From contig NZ_BMOE01000014.1 in the NCBI RefSeq assembly GCF_014646915.1, positions 1 to 64,000 of the forward strand: DNA of 64,000 bases. The letters are read 5' to 3'. Positions 32,502-42,397 of the stretch are shown here, piece after piece. The DNA comes from Deinococcus aquiradiocola. GTDB taxonomy: Bacteria; Deinococcota; Deinococci; Deinococcales; Deinococcaceae. Each line of letters starts with the position of its first letter. Position 1 is the stretch's first letter. The notes beneath the pieces were generated by a model. It ran no database searches, was not told the DNA's origin, and saw nothing but the letters and a program-made list of their open reading frames with translations. Both the position numbers and the translations under genes were made by a program.

Positions 32502-33848
32502 ATGACGCGTCCCCACAAGAAGCTGGTTGCGCTGGCGGCCATGTCGGCCCTGACCCTTTCGGCCACCTCCTGCACGCTGGCCGCGGGCAGCATTCAGACG
32601 CGCGGGGGCGTGTCCGGCACCACCGCCCCCTCCGGACGCTCGCCCGCCCAGCGGCTCTTCAATCAGGTGAATGCCCTTTTGAGCAGCCAGTACGGCGGGC
32701 TGAGCACCGTGGACCGCGTCAAGCTCGCCCGCGATTACCAGTTGAAGCTCGACGCGGCCTGCCAGAAGGACGGCGCGGACTGCGCGCGTGACGCTGCGTA
32801 CCCGGTCCTGGAGGCCGAGATCGACGCGCTCGGCGACGAGCACAGCTTCTTCGAGCGGCCCGACGAGTACCAGAGCTTCGTGGCCGAAGCGACCGGCGGC
32901 ACCCGCCTGCAGTTCGGGGTGCGGCTCGCGAAACTCGACGGCGAGTCGCGCGTCGTCACGTCCGTCATTCCCGGCAGTGCAGCGGCCGACGCGGACCTGC
33001 GGCGCGGCGACGTGCTCCGCACCCTGGGCAGTCAGCCGTACACCTACGACGCCCTCAAGAAGGCCAAGGAGGCGGGCACGCCCACCGTGCTCGGCGTGCA
33101 GCGCGGCCAGGCGCAGATCAGCGTGACGCTCACCTCGCGCGAGAGCACCACGCGCGACCTGCCCCGCATGACGCGCGTGGGCACGGTGGACGTGATCGCC
33201 ATCCCGACCTTCCTGGCGGGCGGCGGCGTCGCGGACCGCGTACACGAACTCGTGGCGCAGGCGAACCGGGATCAGGCGACCGGTATCGTGGTGGACCTGC
33301 GCGGCAACACGGGCGGCAACCTCTTCGAGTGTGACGAGGCCGCCAGTGCCTTCGTCCCGAACTTCTCGCGGCTCAGCCGCAGCGAGAGCGGCGACACGCG
33401 CACCGTGGTCAGCATGGGCACGCGCCTGGAGGACGGGCAGCGGCGCGACGCCGTGCAGATGCCCGCCTTCTGGACGGGTCCGCTGGCGGTGGTGGTGGAT
33501 CAGGCGAGCGCGTCGTGCAGCGAGTTCTTCGCCTTCGAGGTGCAGTACGCGCGGCGCGGCCCGATCGTGGGCGAGGCGACGGCCGGGGTCGGCAACACCG
33601 CCACGCAGGTCTTTCCGCTCGGGGACGCGGCGCTGCAGCTCACGGTCATCAACTACGTGAAGCCGGACGGTACGCCCTACCCGACGCAGGTGAAGCCGGA
33701 CGTGCCCGGCAAGGACGACATCTCCAGGCTCGCGCAGGGCGAGGACGTCCTGCTGAACGCGGCCCTCACGGCCCTGCGGGACGCGCCTCAGGCCGCGAGT
33801 CCCGGCGCGCTGCAGCCGCTCGCGCCTGACAGTACCCGCAACAAGTAA
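32502..33848 (+). CDS. S41-family peptidase-like lipoprotein with PDZ domain
   Basis: 448 residues. The signal sequence has a possible lipobox cysteine (TLSATSC, about residue 24). A PDZ segment is visible in LRRGDVLRTLGSQPYTYDAL. The S41 core includes GIVVDLRGNTGGNLFE and the serine segment VVVDQASASCSEFFAFEV (catalytic Ser about 338). In CtpA enzymes a lysine follows in a GxxTFGKGxxQ stretch; here the matching segment reads GEATAGVGNTATQV, without lysine. Activity may use another residue as in tricorn/IRBP-type members, or be lost. A TATTCT box at 32432 could serve as -10. Confidence 0.85.
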   Translation: MTRPHKKLVALAAMSALTLSATSCTLAAGSIQTRGGVSGTTAPSGRSPAQRLFNQVNALLSSQYGGLSTVDRVKLARDYQLKLDAACQKDGADCARDAAYPVLEAEIDALGDEHSFFERPDEYQSFVAEATGGTRLQFGVRLAKLDGESRVVTSVIPGSAAADADLRRGDVLRTLGSQPYTYDALKKAKEAGTPTVLGVQRGQAQISVTLTSRESTTRDLPRMTRVGTVDVIAIPTFLAGGGVADRVHELVAQANRDQATGIVVDLRGNTGGNLFECDEAASAFVPNFSRLSRSESGDTRTVVSMGTRLEDGQRRDAVQMPAFWTGPLAVVVDQASASCSEFFAFEVQYARRGPIVGEATAGVGNTATQVFPLGDAALQLTVINYVKPDGTPYPTQVKPDVPGKDDISRLAQGEDVLLNAALTALRDAPQAASPGALQPLAPDSTRNK

Positions 33849-33910
33849 CGGCAGGACCCTCCCCTCTCCTGTCCTAACGGTCGTCCCTGGAGCGGCGCGG
33901 ACGGGGACGC

Positions 33911-33916
33911 TACACT
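33911..33916 (+). promoter_or_regulatory. -10 box for leaderless cmk transcript
   Basis: TACACT six bases before GTG 33923. Confidence 0.6.
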
Positions 33917-33922
33917 GCTGCG

Positions 33923-34579
33923 GTGATCGTGACCATTGACGGCGTGGCGGCCAGCGGAAAATCCAGTGTGGCGTCCGGCGTGGCCCGCGCCCTGCACGTC
34001 CCCTACCTCAGCAGCGGCCTGCTGTACCGCGCGGCCACCTGGGCGGCCCTGCAGCACGGCCTGCCGCTGGACACCCCGGAGGCCGAGGGGCCACTGCTGG
34101 ACCTGCTGCACGCACAGACCCAGGCTGGGACGCCGCTGGACCTGCGCCCCCTCCCGGAAGGCAATCAGGTATGGCAGGCCGGACGGGACATCAGCGAGGC
34201 GCTGCACACGGCGGAAGTGGACGCGCACGTGAGCGCGGCGGCCGTCCTACCGGGCCTGCGCGAGTGGGTGAACGCGCAGTTGCGCGCCCTGACGCCGCCC
34301 TTCCTGGCGGAGGGGCGCGACATGGGCAGCACCGTCTTCCCGCACGCGGACCACAAGTTCTACCTGCACGCGAGTGCCCGCGTGCGAGCGGAACGGCGCG
34401 TGAAGGAACGCGCGCAGGACGTGGACAGCGTGGAGGCGGCCCTGAAACTGCGGGACGAGCGGGACGTGCGGCAGTCCGCGCCTGCCCCGGACGCCATTCA
34501 CATCGACACGGGGAGCGGGACGCTGCCGGAAATCATCGCGCAGGTCCTCGCCCACCTGCCCGCACCGTCCGCCACCTGA
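33923..34579 (+). CDS. cmk: Cytidylate kinase
   Basis: 218 residues. It phosphorylates CMP/dCMP with ATP. The P-loop [18 protein letters not shown] is at the N-terminus, followed by [17 protein letters not shown], a [20 protein letters not shown] stretch (the DxGTVVFP-like motif of Cmk) and [20 protein letters not shown]. Normal length. GTG start with no ribosome binding site, but a TACACT box six bases upstream implies a leaderless message. Confidence 0.93.
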   Translation: MIVTIDGVAASGKSSVASGVARALHVPYLSSGLLYRAATWAALQHGLPLDTPEAEGPLLDLLHAQTQAGTPLDLRPLPEGNQVWQAGRDISEALHTAEVDAHVSAAAVLPGLREWVNAQLRALTPPFLAEGRDMGSTVFPHADHKFYLHASARVRAERRVKERAQDVDSVEAALKLRDERDVRQSAPAPDAIHIDTGSGTLPEIIAQVLAHLPAPSAT

Positions 34580-34592
34580 ACCGCGCCCCACG

Positions 34593-34631
34593 GCAGCGAG
34601 GGCCAGCCCGATCATGGCTGGCCCTCGCTGC
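34593..34631 (+). terminator. Bidirectional terminator between cmk and the DUF11 locus
   Basis: CAGCGAGGGCCAGCC and GGCTGGCCCTCGCTG form a perfect 15-bp stem around CGATCAT, 14 bases after the cmk stop and 13 before the end of the opposing gene. Confidence 0.85.
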
Positions 34632-34643
34632 TGTCCGGGCGCG

Positions 34644-37343
34644 TCAGCCGATGGTGGCGCGGAAGCAGACGGTGAAGGTCTGCCCGGGCGTCAGGACCAG
34701 GGTGGGCAGGTTCACGGCGATGGCGCCGCCGCCCAGCTGTCCGGCGTCCGTGTCGGCCGCGAAGGTCGCGTACGTCGTGCCGGACGGCAGGATCAGCTTG
34801 ATGTCCTGGTTGGTGCCGTACGCGGCACTCCTGGCGCTGGTGTTGCCGGGCACGGTGTCGCTGAAGGCGAGCTTGGTGGTGTTGAGGGTGCCGGTGTTGG
34901 TGGTCACGATGCAGTATTCGAGGATCTCGCCGGGTTTGCCGCTGCTGTTGCTGCCGACCGCGCCGCCGGTGGAGATGTTCTGCACGGTCTTGACGGCGCT
35001 GACCTGCGCGACGGGCTTCACGCAGGCGTTGATGGCGCGCACGTTGAAGCCGATGTCGTCGGAGGTGCCGCTCGTGCCGCCCGTGAAGCGCAGTTCGGCG
35101 CTGCTCACCCCGGCGACGCTGGTGGGCAGCGTCACGTAGCTCTCGACCTTGGGGTACACGCCCTGGTAGTAGCCGCGGTTCACCCAGGTGGCCGAGACGG
35201 CCGCGCCGTTCAGGGCGGTGATCTGCGCGGCGCCGCCCAGCCCGGCGTTGCCGGTGAGGCGGGCGTACTCGGTGCCGTTCACGTACAGGGACAGGGTGGA
35301 GGCGTTGGAGGGGTTGGGGGTGCCGTTGTTGAACCACCAGTCCATGTCCACGATGTACGCGCTGGCTGTCCCGACGCCCTGCCGGTACGCGGCGGCGTTG
35401 GTGACGAGCGGGACGGGGGTGGAGACCGTGCCGGTGTCCTGGTTGTAGAAGGCGGTGGTGTTGGGCGTGGAGAGCAGATTGGTGGTGGTGCCGGTGCTGC
35501 AGGTGGTGGGCGGGGTGGGGAGGGCCGTGACGGGGGCGGTGTCGGTGCTGCAGTGGGTGGCGTCGCAGGTGGCGCTGGTGGGGACGGCGCCGCCGTTGTA
35601 GGGGTCGCCGCCGCCGCTGACGGACGCGGTGTTGCTGATGGTGCCGGTCGCGTCGGGCAGGACCGTCACGGCGAAGCTGATGGCGGTGCTGACGCTCGGG
35701 GCGATGGCGCCGGTGGTGGTGCAGGTGACGGTCTGCCCGCTCGTCTTGTAGGTGCTGGTGAGTTCGTCGACGTAGCTGCAGGTCCATGTGACGCCATTCG
35801 ACACGACCTGGAAGCCGGAGACGGGCGCGATGCCGAGCGTGGCGGGCAGCGTGTCGGTGACGGTGACGGTGCCGCTGGTGCTGAGTCGGGTGGTGCCGCT
35901 CGCGGCGGCGGCGTTCGTGACGGTCAGGGTGTACGTGCCCTGCCCGGCGGCGGCGAGGGTGGCGGGCGCGTGGGTCTTGACGATGCTGAGGGCCGGGGTG
36001 GCCTGCACCGTCAGGACGGCGTTCGCGGCGACCAGGGTGTTCCCGGCGGTGGTCTGCACGGCACCCGAGGCGATGGTGTTGGTGTACGCGCCGAGCGCGG
36101 GGGCCGTGACGGCCACCGTGACGGTGCAGCCGCCCACCGGGATCACGAGGCCCGCCTTGACGGTGAGCTGCTTGTCGGCCGCGGCGGTCGTGACGAGCGC
36201 GGCGTTGCCCTGGGTGCTGCCGCTCGCTGCGAGGCAGGTGCCGGCAAGGGCGGGCGTGGACGCGACGACCATCTGGCCGGGCGTGGCGGGGAAGGTGTCC
36301 GTCAGGTCCTTGGTCAGGTAGTACGGCGCGGTGTTGGTGTTCCCGAACGTGAGGGTGAGGGTGGTGTTGGCGGGCGCGGAGGTGACGGTGGCGGGCGTGA
36401 AGCTCTTGGCGAGCGTGGGCACGTCCGGCACGACGCCGCAGCTCGCGAGGTCGGTGATGCCGCTGAAGGTCGCGCCGCTGTTCGGGTCGGTGAGGGTGCC
36501 GGTGCCGATGTCCAGCAGGAACAGGCCGTTGTTGGCGGTGATGGTGCTGCTGCTCAGGTTCACGTAGTACTGCCGCGTGACGGGGTTGTAGGCGAGGCCG
36601 TTGACGGTGGTGGTGGTGTTGGTGAGGGTCGCGCCGCCGAGCTTCAGCTGCACGGGGCTGCTGAGTACGCCCGTCCCGAGGTTCACGGCGTAGATGGTGG
36701 GGATGGCGTTCGGTTCCACCACGGCGTAGTCGGTGGTGCCGTTGGTGGCGATGTCGCCGTTGGTGGTGGGGGACACGACGGCGTTGCCGTTGGACTTCAG
36801 TTCGTTGTACGTGCCGATGAGCGCGCCGCTGGCGGCATTGATCTGACCGACGTAGGTGCGACCAGCGTTCAGGGAGCTGTACAGCACGTACAGATTGCCG
36901 TTCGCGGCGAAGGTCGCGCCGATGATGCGCGGCGAGGTGTTGGTGCCCACCAGGGCCGGAGCGGTGTTGCCGGGCGCGGGGGCGGGCACGGTGCCGAGGC
37001 TGGCACTGAAGGCCTTGGTGGCGGGGTCGTAGTAGTACAGAGCGTTGCTGGTCTGGTCCACGTAGTACATGCGTCCCGTGGCCGGGTCGAGCGCGGCCGC
37101 GTTGGGGGCGGTGGTGGGCGTGTTCCCGAGGGTGTTGTAGGTGTTCGCGTACGGGTCGTAGTACACGGAGGTGTACGTGCCGCCGGAGACACGCGTGCCG
37201 TACACGGTGGTGCAGGCGCTGCCCGCCTGGGCGGTGCCGAGTGTGGCGGCGCCCAGCGTGGTCAGCAGGACCCCGAGCGTGGTGACGGTGCGTTGCCAAC
37301 GCCTCAGCCAGGAGTGGCCGGGCCTGTCGTTGTGTTCTCTCAC
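34644..37343 (-). CDS. Secreted DUF11-repeat protein with N-terminal propeller-like region
   Basis: 899 residues from GTG 37343, which overlaps the stop of the preceding giant gene (GTGA). Signal peptide about 1-40 (LGVLLTTLGAATLGTAQAGS). Residues about 40-300 contain repeated YYDPxxxxY/NAAALDPATGRMYYVD units like a beta-propeller. DUF11-type repeats follow: LAKSFTPATVTSAPANTTLT, LSIVKTHAPATLAAAGQGTY and a last one starting VSAVKTVQNISTGGAVG. Between the last two lies a segment with VDMDWWFNNGTPNPSNASTL. It ends TPGQTFTVCFRATIG. Very rich in Thr, Ala, Ser and Gly; no enzyme motif. Probably exported and displayed at the surface. Confidence 0.8.
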   Translation of the reverse strand: MREHNDRPGHSWLRRWQRTVTTLGVLLTTLGAATLGTAQAGSACTTVYGTRVSGGTYTSVYYDPYANTYNTLGNTPTTAPNAAALDPATGRMYYVDQTSNALYYYDPATKAFSASLGTVPAPAPGNTAPALVGTNTSPRIIGATFAANGNLYVLYSSLNAGRTYVGQINAASGALIGTYNELKSNGNAVVSPTTNGDIATNGTTDYAVVEPNAIPTIYAVNLGTGVLSSPVQLKLGGATLTNTTTTVNGLAYNPVTRQYYVNLSSSTITANNGLFLLDIGTGTLTDPNSGATFSGITDLASCGVVPDVPTLAKSFTPATVTSAPANTTLTLTFGNTNTAPYYLTKDLTDTFPATPGQMVVASTPALAGTCLAASGSTQGNAALVTTAAADKQLTVKAGLVIPVGGCTVTVAVTAPALGAYTNTIASGAVQTTAGNTLVAANAVLTVQATPALSIVKTHAPATLAAAGQGTYTLTVTNAAAASGTTRLSTSGTVTVTDTLPATLGIAPVSGFQVVSNGVTWTCSYVDELTSTYKTSGQTVTCTTTGAIAPSVSTAISFAVTVLPDATGTISNTASVSGGGDPYNGGAVPTSATCDATHCSTDTAPVTALPTPPTTCSTGTTTNLLSTPNTTAFYNQDTGTVSTPVPLVTNAAAYRQGVGTASAYIVDMDWWFNNGTPNPSNASTLSLYVNGTEYARLTGNAGLGGAAQITALNGAAVSATWVNRGYYQGVYPKVESYVTLPTSVAGVSSAELRFTGGTSGTSDDIGFNVRAINACVKPVAQVSAVKTVQNISTGGAVGSNSSGKPGEILEYCIVTTNTGTLNTTKLAFSDTVPGNTSARSAAYGTNQDIKLILPSGTTYATFAADTDAGQLGGGAIAVNLPTLVLTPGQTFTVCFRATIG

Positions 37344-40300
37344 TTCTGCTCCCCCTCGTCCAGCATCAGGTCCAGGCGCAGGTACAGGCCCTTGCGGGTG
37401 CTGATGTTGCCGCTGATGCCGTCGAAGCCGATGGCGTTGTAGCCGAGCGTGACCCAGGTGCCGGGCAGGGCGCGCAGGCTGCCTTCCAGCCCGAAGCTGT
37501 ACGCGCTGTAGTTGCTGGACGGCTGGTAGATGGCACGTCCGGCGACGCCGACCCCGATGAAGTCGTTCAGGTAGTATGTGCCGCTCACGGACGGCTGCAC
37601 GGTTAGGCTGCCGGGGTCGCTGACGAGCATGCGTCCGGCGACGCCCGCACGCACGCTCAGGTGGTCGAGGTGGTACTCGGCGTTCGCCTCGCCGATCACC
37701 TGTGGCTGGCTGCCGCCGAGCGAGCCGTCCTGGTAGCGGAGGTACGCGAGGCCCTGCAGGGGTCCGTTGCGCAGGGCGGTGGACGCGGCGACGCTCGTGC
37801 CGACCTGGTCGGCGGAGCCGAGCACGCGGGTGGCGTCCAGCGTGACGCTCCACTGGTCGTTCAGGGAGTAGCTGAGGCCGGTCTTGAGGACGGTGCGGAA
37901 CACGCCGGACGTGGTGGACGCGTCCGCTCCGGCGCTCGCGACGAGCTTCTCGGCGGCGTAGCGGACGCTCGCCCCGGCGTTCCAGTCGCCGGCCCTGGTG
38001 CTGAGGTTGTAGAGGTACCCGCCACTCAGGTTGACGCTGAACTTGTCGCTGAGCGGGAGGGTGGTGTCCACGCCGAAGCGGGCGCGGTTGCCGCTGCCGC
38101 TGGCGTTGGGGAGGTCGTAACCGACCGAGAGGTTCGTGCCGCCCAGGCGCGTCTGCAGGCCCAGGCTGGCCTGCTGGCTGATGGGGTCGCTGCTGCCGTC
38201 CGCGTTCTGGCCACCCCAGTCGATCACGTCACGGGCGACGAGGGTGACGTTCTCGGCGACCTGCACCTTGGCGGCGGCGGTCGTGACGGGGTCCTGCGTG
38301 CCGCTCCCGATGGGCTGGGCGTGGTCGACGCTCAGGTCGAGCGGCCCGGCAGTGTACCCGGCGCTCACGAGGGCCGAGATGCCCTGCTGCGCGCCGAAGC
38401 CCGCCTGGACGCCCGCCCCGAGGCGCAGCACGCCGTTCTGGTAGCGGCCCTGCAGGCTCACGAGGCCGCCCTGGTTGCCGCTGCCGGTGGTGTCGCTGCC
38501 CGTCACGGCCTGGTTGGTGGTGCGGCCGAGTTCGTAGCTGCCGTCCGCGTACTGCGCGGCGAGGCGCACGCCGAAGTGCTCGCTGAGGCGCGCGTCGACG
38601 CTGGCGGTGGCGGCCACGCCCTTGTCGACGGGGTTCAGTCCGGCGTAGTTCTGGTCCTGGTAGCGCAGGCTGGCGCTGTAGTCGAGGTGCTCGGTCCGGC
38701 CGTTGAGGCTGCCGTTGACCATCAGGCCGCCCGCGTACGCGGCGAGCAGGTCGCCGACGACGGTCCCGGCGGACGCCTGGGTGGAGGCCCCGGCGGTGCT
38801 GTCGTAGCGGGCGCGCACGCCGACGGTGGTGACGTCGTCCATGTGGACGGCGGCCGCGCCGAGCGTCAGGCTGTCCCCGACGTGCGTGCTGATCTGCGCG
38901 CCGTACGCGAGGGTGCGGTTGCCGTCGGTGGCGGTCACGCGGTACACGACGCGCAGCGACTGGGCGTTCCCGGCCTCGTCGAGCAGGCCGATGGCGCGGC
39001 TGAAGTACAGCACGCCCGCGACGGGGTCGAGGGTGTAGTCGGTGTACGCGGTCAGGCGGCGCAGCGTCTGCGCGCCCGTCAGGCGGTCCGTGACCACGAG
39101 GTCCACCGTTTCGCTGTCGGGCGACACGTCGGTCTTGCTGAGGCGCACGACGCGCGTGCCGTTGGAGGGCAGCGTGTCGGTGACGAGGCTGCCGGGCAGG
39201 GCGGCCACGAAGCCCGCGACCTGTGGCGTGCCGTGCGTGTACGCGGAGAGCGCCGTGATGTTCCCGCCGATGCTGAACACGTCGATGGGCAGTGCGGACT
39301 GGCGGTAGGACGCGCTGAAGTCCGGGTGCTCGTAGCGGAACGCGACCGGGTCGATGCCCTGCAGCGGGATCTGCTCGGTGGAGCTGTCGCCGTAGCCGGG
39401 GTAGCGCTGCAGGGGGTTGCTGGTGCTGGGCAGGCCCTGTGACCGGTCGAAGGTGACGCCGGGGCCGGTGGTGACGGTCGGGTCGCTGACGTTGGTGCCG
39501 TCGGAGCGGGTGGTTTCGGTGACCTGTCCGGCCCCGCCGCGCAGGGCGCCCGCGCCCGCCACGTACAGTTTGCCCGCGCCGAGCGGCGTCTCGAAGTACC
39601 CCTGGCTGCGCGCCTCGTAGGCCGTGCCGCTGCCGCCGCTGCCGAGGCTGCCGGTGAGGCTGACGAAGCCCACCCCGACGCGGGTCCTGCTGGGTGTCGC
39701 CTCGAAGGTGCGGGTGATGACGCCGCTGCCCACGAGGACGCGGACGGTGAAGCGGGTGGGGGCGCTGATCGCGGGGAGTTCCAGGCTGCCCTCGCCGTTC
39801 CTGAGGACCACCTGCTGGCTCGCGACGGTGGGTCTGGCGTCCGGGGTGAGCGGGTCGAGGCTGGATTCGACGGTGACGCTGGGCGTGCCGGGCGTCAGGC
39901 CGTTGATGTCGAGCAGCTTCAGCTTCAGCTTGATGGGCTGCACGCCGTCCGCGACGAGCTGCACGGGCGTGATCTGCGCGGTGACGGGCGCGCTCGCGAG
40001 GTACACCTTGACGCTCTGCCCGCCGTAGCTGATGACGTTCTCGCCGGGGCGCAGCTGCACGCCGTAGAACTCGCGGCGCGCGGTGTCCGCCTCGGTGTCG
40101 AGGGTGGTCTGCCCGAGCGCGCTGGCGTCCACGGCGTGCCCGTTGACGGTGGGAAGGGTGGGGTCGGCGTCGGGCGTGGCGCCCTGGCTGACCACGGCGA
40201 CCGTGACGCGGTCGCGGTCGCGGTACACGGTGCCCGCGACGGGCAGGCGGATGCTGCCGTCGTTCTCGCTGGCCTGTGCCTGTCCGGCGGCGACGGCGGC

Positions 40301-42397
40301 CTTCAGGTCGTCGGGGTCGACGTGACCGGCGAGGACTTCCTGGCGGCCCAGCGCGTAACGGCCGAGCAGGGAGGGCGTCTCCAGGTCCGGCAGGGCCTCC
40401 TGGTGCCGGAGGGTGTACGTGAGCACCCCGCGCGGCGCGCCGGGCGTCGTCCAGTACAGGCGGCCGCTCGGTCCGACGAGCGGGTCGGCGGTGGGTTTGC
40501 CGTTCAGCAGGCTGCTGCCGGGCACGTAACTGGCGCCCTGCGGCGGCGTGTGGGCCACCACGAGCTGCGTGGCGGCGCGCGGCGCGTCGAAGGGAATACG
40601 GACAGTGGAGTTGCGCGCCACCACGATGACGGGCGCGGGCGCTTCCGGCGCGGCCTGCGGGGCGGGATCGGCGGCGGCGGGGGTCGCCGCTTCGGGGGTG
40701 GGCGTTTCCGGGGCGGGTGCGGGCGTGGCGGCAACGAACTGACCCTTCACGCTCTGGCGGCTCTCGCAGTTGCTGCTGAGCGTGGCGTTCAGTTCGCTGC
40801 TGCCGCCCGCCTCGGCGCTCACGCGGGCGCGGTAGCTGAGGGTGCGGGACTCGCCGGGCTTCAGCTCGCCGCTGAAGATGACCGGGTCGAGCGCCGTGAG
40901 GCCCGCGCCGGGCGCGTCCACGAGGCGGTAGGGGGCGTCCGCGCCGGAGGTGTTCGTGACACTCAGGCTGACGGTGACCACATCGCCCGGCAGGGCCGCC
41001 GGGACGTCCGCGCGGCGCAGTTCGATCTGCGTGGCGGTGGGCAGCACCTGCACCGGCAGCGTCTGGCTGCGGCCCCAGGGTTGCAGTCCGGCGCTCGCTT
41101 CCAGCGTGCCGGCACGCGTGGCTCTGGCCTCGAAGCGCAGCTGCGCGGGGTGCGCGGCGTCCACGCGGGCGGTGGTGGCGGTGTCGCCGTCTGTGCTCAG
41201 GCCGTCCGGGAGCGTGACGTGCAGGCTGGCGGGCAGCGCCTGCCGGTCGAAGGCGGTGCTGGCCTGCGCGGTGAAGGTCACCACGTCGCCCACGCACACC
41301 TGCGTCTTGTCGGCCGTGAACTTCAGGTCCACGCTCGGCCTGATCTGCACCCTGACCTGCGCGGTCCCGCCCTTGACGACGGTCGCCTGGGCGGTGCTGA
41401 CGGTGGTCTCAGCGCCCGCGACGGGCTGCACGGCGACCGGGTACGCGCCTGCCGGGAGGTTGAGGGTGGTGTCGTGCTTCAGTGCGATCTGGCGGTCACC
41501 GACCGTCACGTCGGCGCCGGTCGCCTCGTTGCCGTCCGGGAGGACCAGTTCGGCGCTGACGTCCAGGCGTCCGGTGCTGTCGGCCCGCACGACGGTGAGG
41601 GGGGTGTCCTGGCCGTCCTTCTGCAGCGAGAAGCCGACGGTGTTGCTGTACTGTTTCGCGGCGTCCGGCTGGCGCAGGTACAGGGTGTAGTTGCCGGGCA
41701 CGTCCGGCAGCGGCAGGGTGTCCCAGCCGAGGTCGCCGGACACCTTGAGCGGGTACACGCGGCCCTGCGCGTCGCGCAGTTCGGCTTCCATCTCGCTGGG
41801 GCCGTCCCCGTCGTACATGTGCAGTTCGAGGTTCCCGCCGCCGCTGGCGACGTTCAGGGCCGGGATCCAGTCCTTGGCGTGTACGTTGACGTTCAGGCGG
41901 TCCGCTTCGACGGCGGCACTGATGGTGTTCAGGCGGATCGCGAAGGTGTTCTTGCCTTTGCCCTGCGTCTGCACGCGCAGCGTGTACGTCCCTGCCGCGA
42001 GGTCGTCGTTCAGGAAGGTCTGCCAGTCGGGCTTCCCGACCCCGAAGTTGCGGGTGCGGACGACCTGCCCGCGCGCGTCGATGAGCATGAAGGTGCTGCT
42101 GACCGTGCCGCCGTACCCTTCGTCCCCGTACTCGCTGCTGCTGCGGTAGTCCTTGGGGTCGAACTGGGCGCTGTACACGTCGAGCTGCACGCGGCCCGCC
42201 ATGCCGACCACGAGGCGCAGGTCCTGGTCGCCGACCGTCCACATGAGCTTGTCGCCGACGCTGGTGAGCGGCAGGGAGGTGCTGACTTCCTGCGCGGCAG
42301 CCCCGCTGATCAGGGCGGCCGTGATGGTGCTGAGGGCGCGGGTGGTGACGAGGGCGCGGCGGGACCCGTTGCTGCCGGAGGACGTGTCGGGGTTCAT
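37340..42397 (-). CDS. Giant secreted protein with DUF11-like repeats and a C-terminal outer-membrane beta-barrel
   Basis: 1,685 residues from ATG 42397 (GGAGG six bases upstream; TGATG overlap with the previous gene). Signal peptide ends ISGAAAQ. The N-terminal half has Ig-like/PPC-like beta domains (DLAAGTYTLRVQTQG, NYTLYLRQPD), a cysteine-containing DUF11-like pair and a Pro/Ala/Glu linker (about 560-600). The C-terminal 600 residues alternate polar and hydrophobic residues with aromatic ends, as in a barrel. They include LRYQDQNYAGLNPVDKG, LSVGYDLPNASGSG, VNLSGGYLYNLSTRAG and the final KGLYLRLDLML. I infer an outer-membrane anchored surface or transport protein. Confidence 0.8.
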   Translation of the reverse strand: MNPDTSSGSNGSRRALVTTRALSTITAALISGAAAQEVSTSLPLTSVGDKLMWTVGDQDLRLVVGMAGRVQLDVYSAQFDPKDYRSSSEYGDEGYGGTVSSTFMLIDARGQVVRTRNFGVGKPDWQTFLNDDLAAGTYTLRVQTQGKGKNTFAIRLNTISAAVEADRLNVNVHAKDWIPALNVASGGGNLELHMYDGDGPSEMEAELRDAQGRVYPLKVSGDLGWDTLPLPDVPGNYTLYLRQPDAAKQYSNTVGFSLQKDGQDTPLTVVRADSTGRLDVSAELVLPDGNEATGADVTVGDRQIALKHDTTLNLPAGAYPVAVQPVAGAETTVSTAQATVVKGGTAQVRVQIRPSVDLKFTADKTQVCVGDVVTFTAQASTAFDRQALPASLHVTLPDGLSTDGDTATTARVDAAHPAQLRFEARATRAGTLEASAGLQPWGRSQTLPVQVLPTATQIELRRADVPAALPGDVVTVSLSVTNTSGADAPYRLVDAPGAGLTALDPVIFSGELKPGESRTLSYRARVSAEAGGSSELNATLSSNCESRQSVKGQFVAATPAPAPETPTPEAATPAAADPAPQAAPEAPAPVIVVARNSTVRIPFDAPRAATQLVVAHTPPQGASYVPGSSLLNGKPTADPLVGPSGRLYWTTPGAPRGVLTYTLRHQEALPDLETPSLLGRYALGRQEVLAGHVDPDDLKAAVAAGQAQASENDGSIRLPVAGTVYRDRDRVTVAVVSQGATPDADPTLPTVNGHAVDASALGQTTLDTEADTARREFYGVQLRPGENVISYGGQSVKVYLASAPVTAQITPVQLVADGVQPIKLKLKLLDINGLTPGTPSVTVESSLDPLTPDARPTVASQQVVLRNGEGSLELPAISAPTRFTVRVLVGSGVITRTFEATPSRTRVGVGFVSLTGSLGSGGSGTAYEARSQGYFETPLGAGKLYVAGAGALRGGAGQVTETTRSDGTNVSDPTVTTGPGVTFDRSQGLPSTSNPLQRYPGYGDSSTEQIPLQGIDPVAFRYEHPDFSASYRQSALPIDVFSIGGNITALSAYTHGTPQVAGFVAALPGSLVTDTLPSNGTRVVRLSKTDVSPDSETVDLVVTDRLTGAQTLRRLTAYTDYTLDPVAGVLYFSRAIGLLDEAGNAQSLRVVYRVTATDGNRTLAYGAQISTHVGDSLTLGAAAVHMDDVTTVGVRARYDSTAGASTQASAGTVVGDLLAAYAGGLMVNGSLNGRTEHLDYSASLRYQDQNYAGLNPVDKGVAATASVDARLSEHFGVRLAAQYADGSYELGRTTNQAVTGSDTTGSGNQGGLVSLQGRYQNGVLRLGAGVQAGFGAQQGISALVSAGYTAGPLDLSVDHAQPIGSGTQDPVTTAAAKVQVAENVTLVARDVIDWGGQNADGSSDPISQQASLGLQTRLGGTNLSVGYDLPNASGSGNRARFGVDTTLPLSDKFSVNLSGGYLYNLSTRAGDWNAGASVRYAAEKLVASAGADASTTSGVFRTVLKTGLSYSLNDQWSVTLDATRVLGSADQVGTSVAASTALRNGPLQGLAYLRYQDGSLGGSQPQVIGEANAEYHLDHLSVRAGVAGRMLVSDPGSLTVQPSVSGTYYLNDFIGVGVAGRAIYQPSSNYSAYSFGLEGSLRALPGTWVTLGYNAIGFDGISGNISTRKGLYLRLDLMLDEGEQK

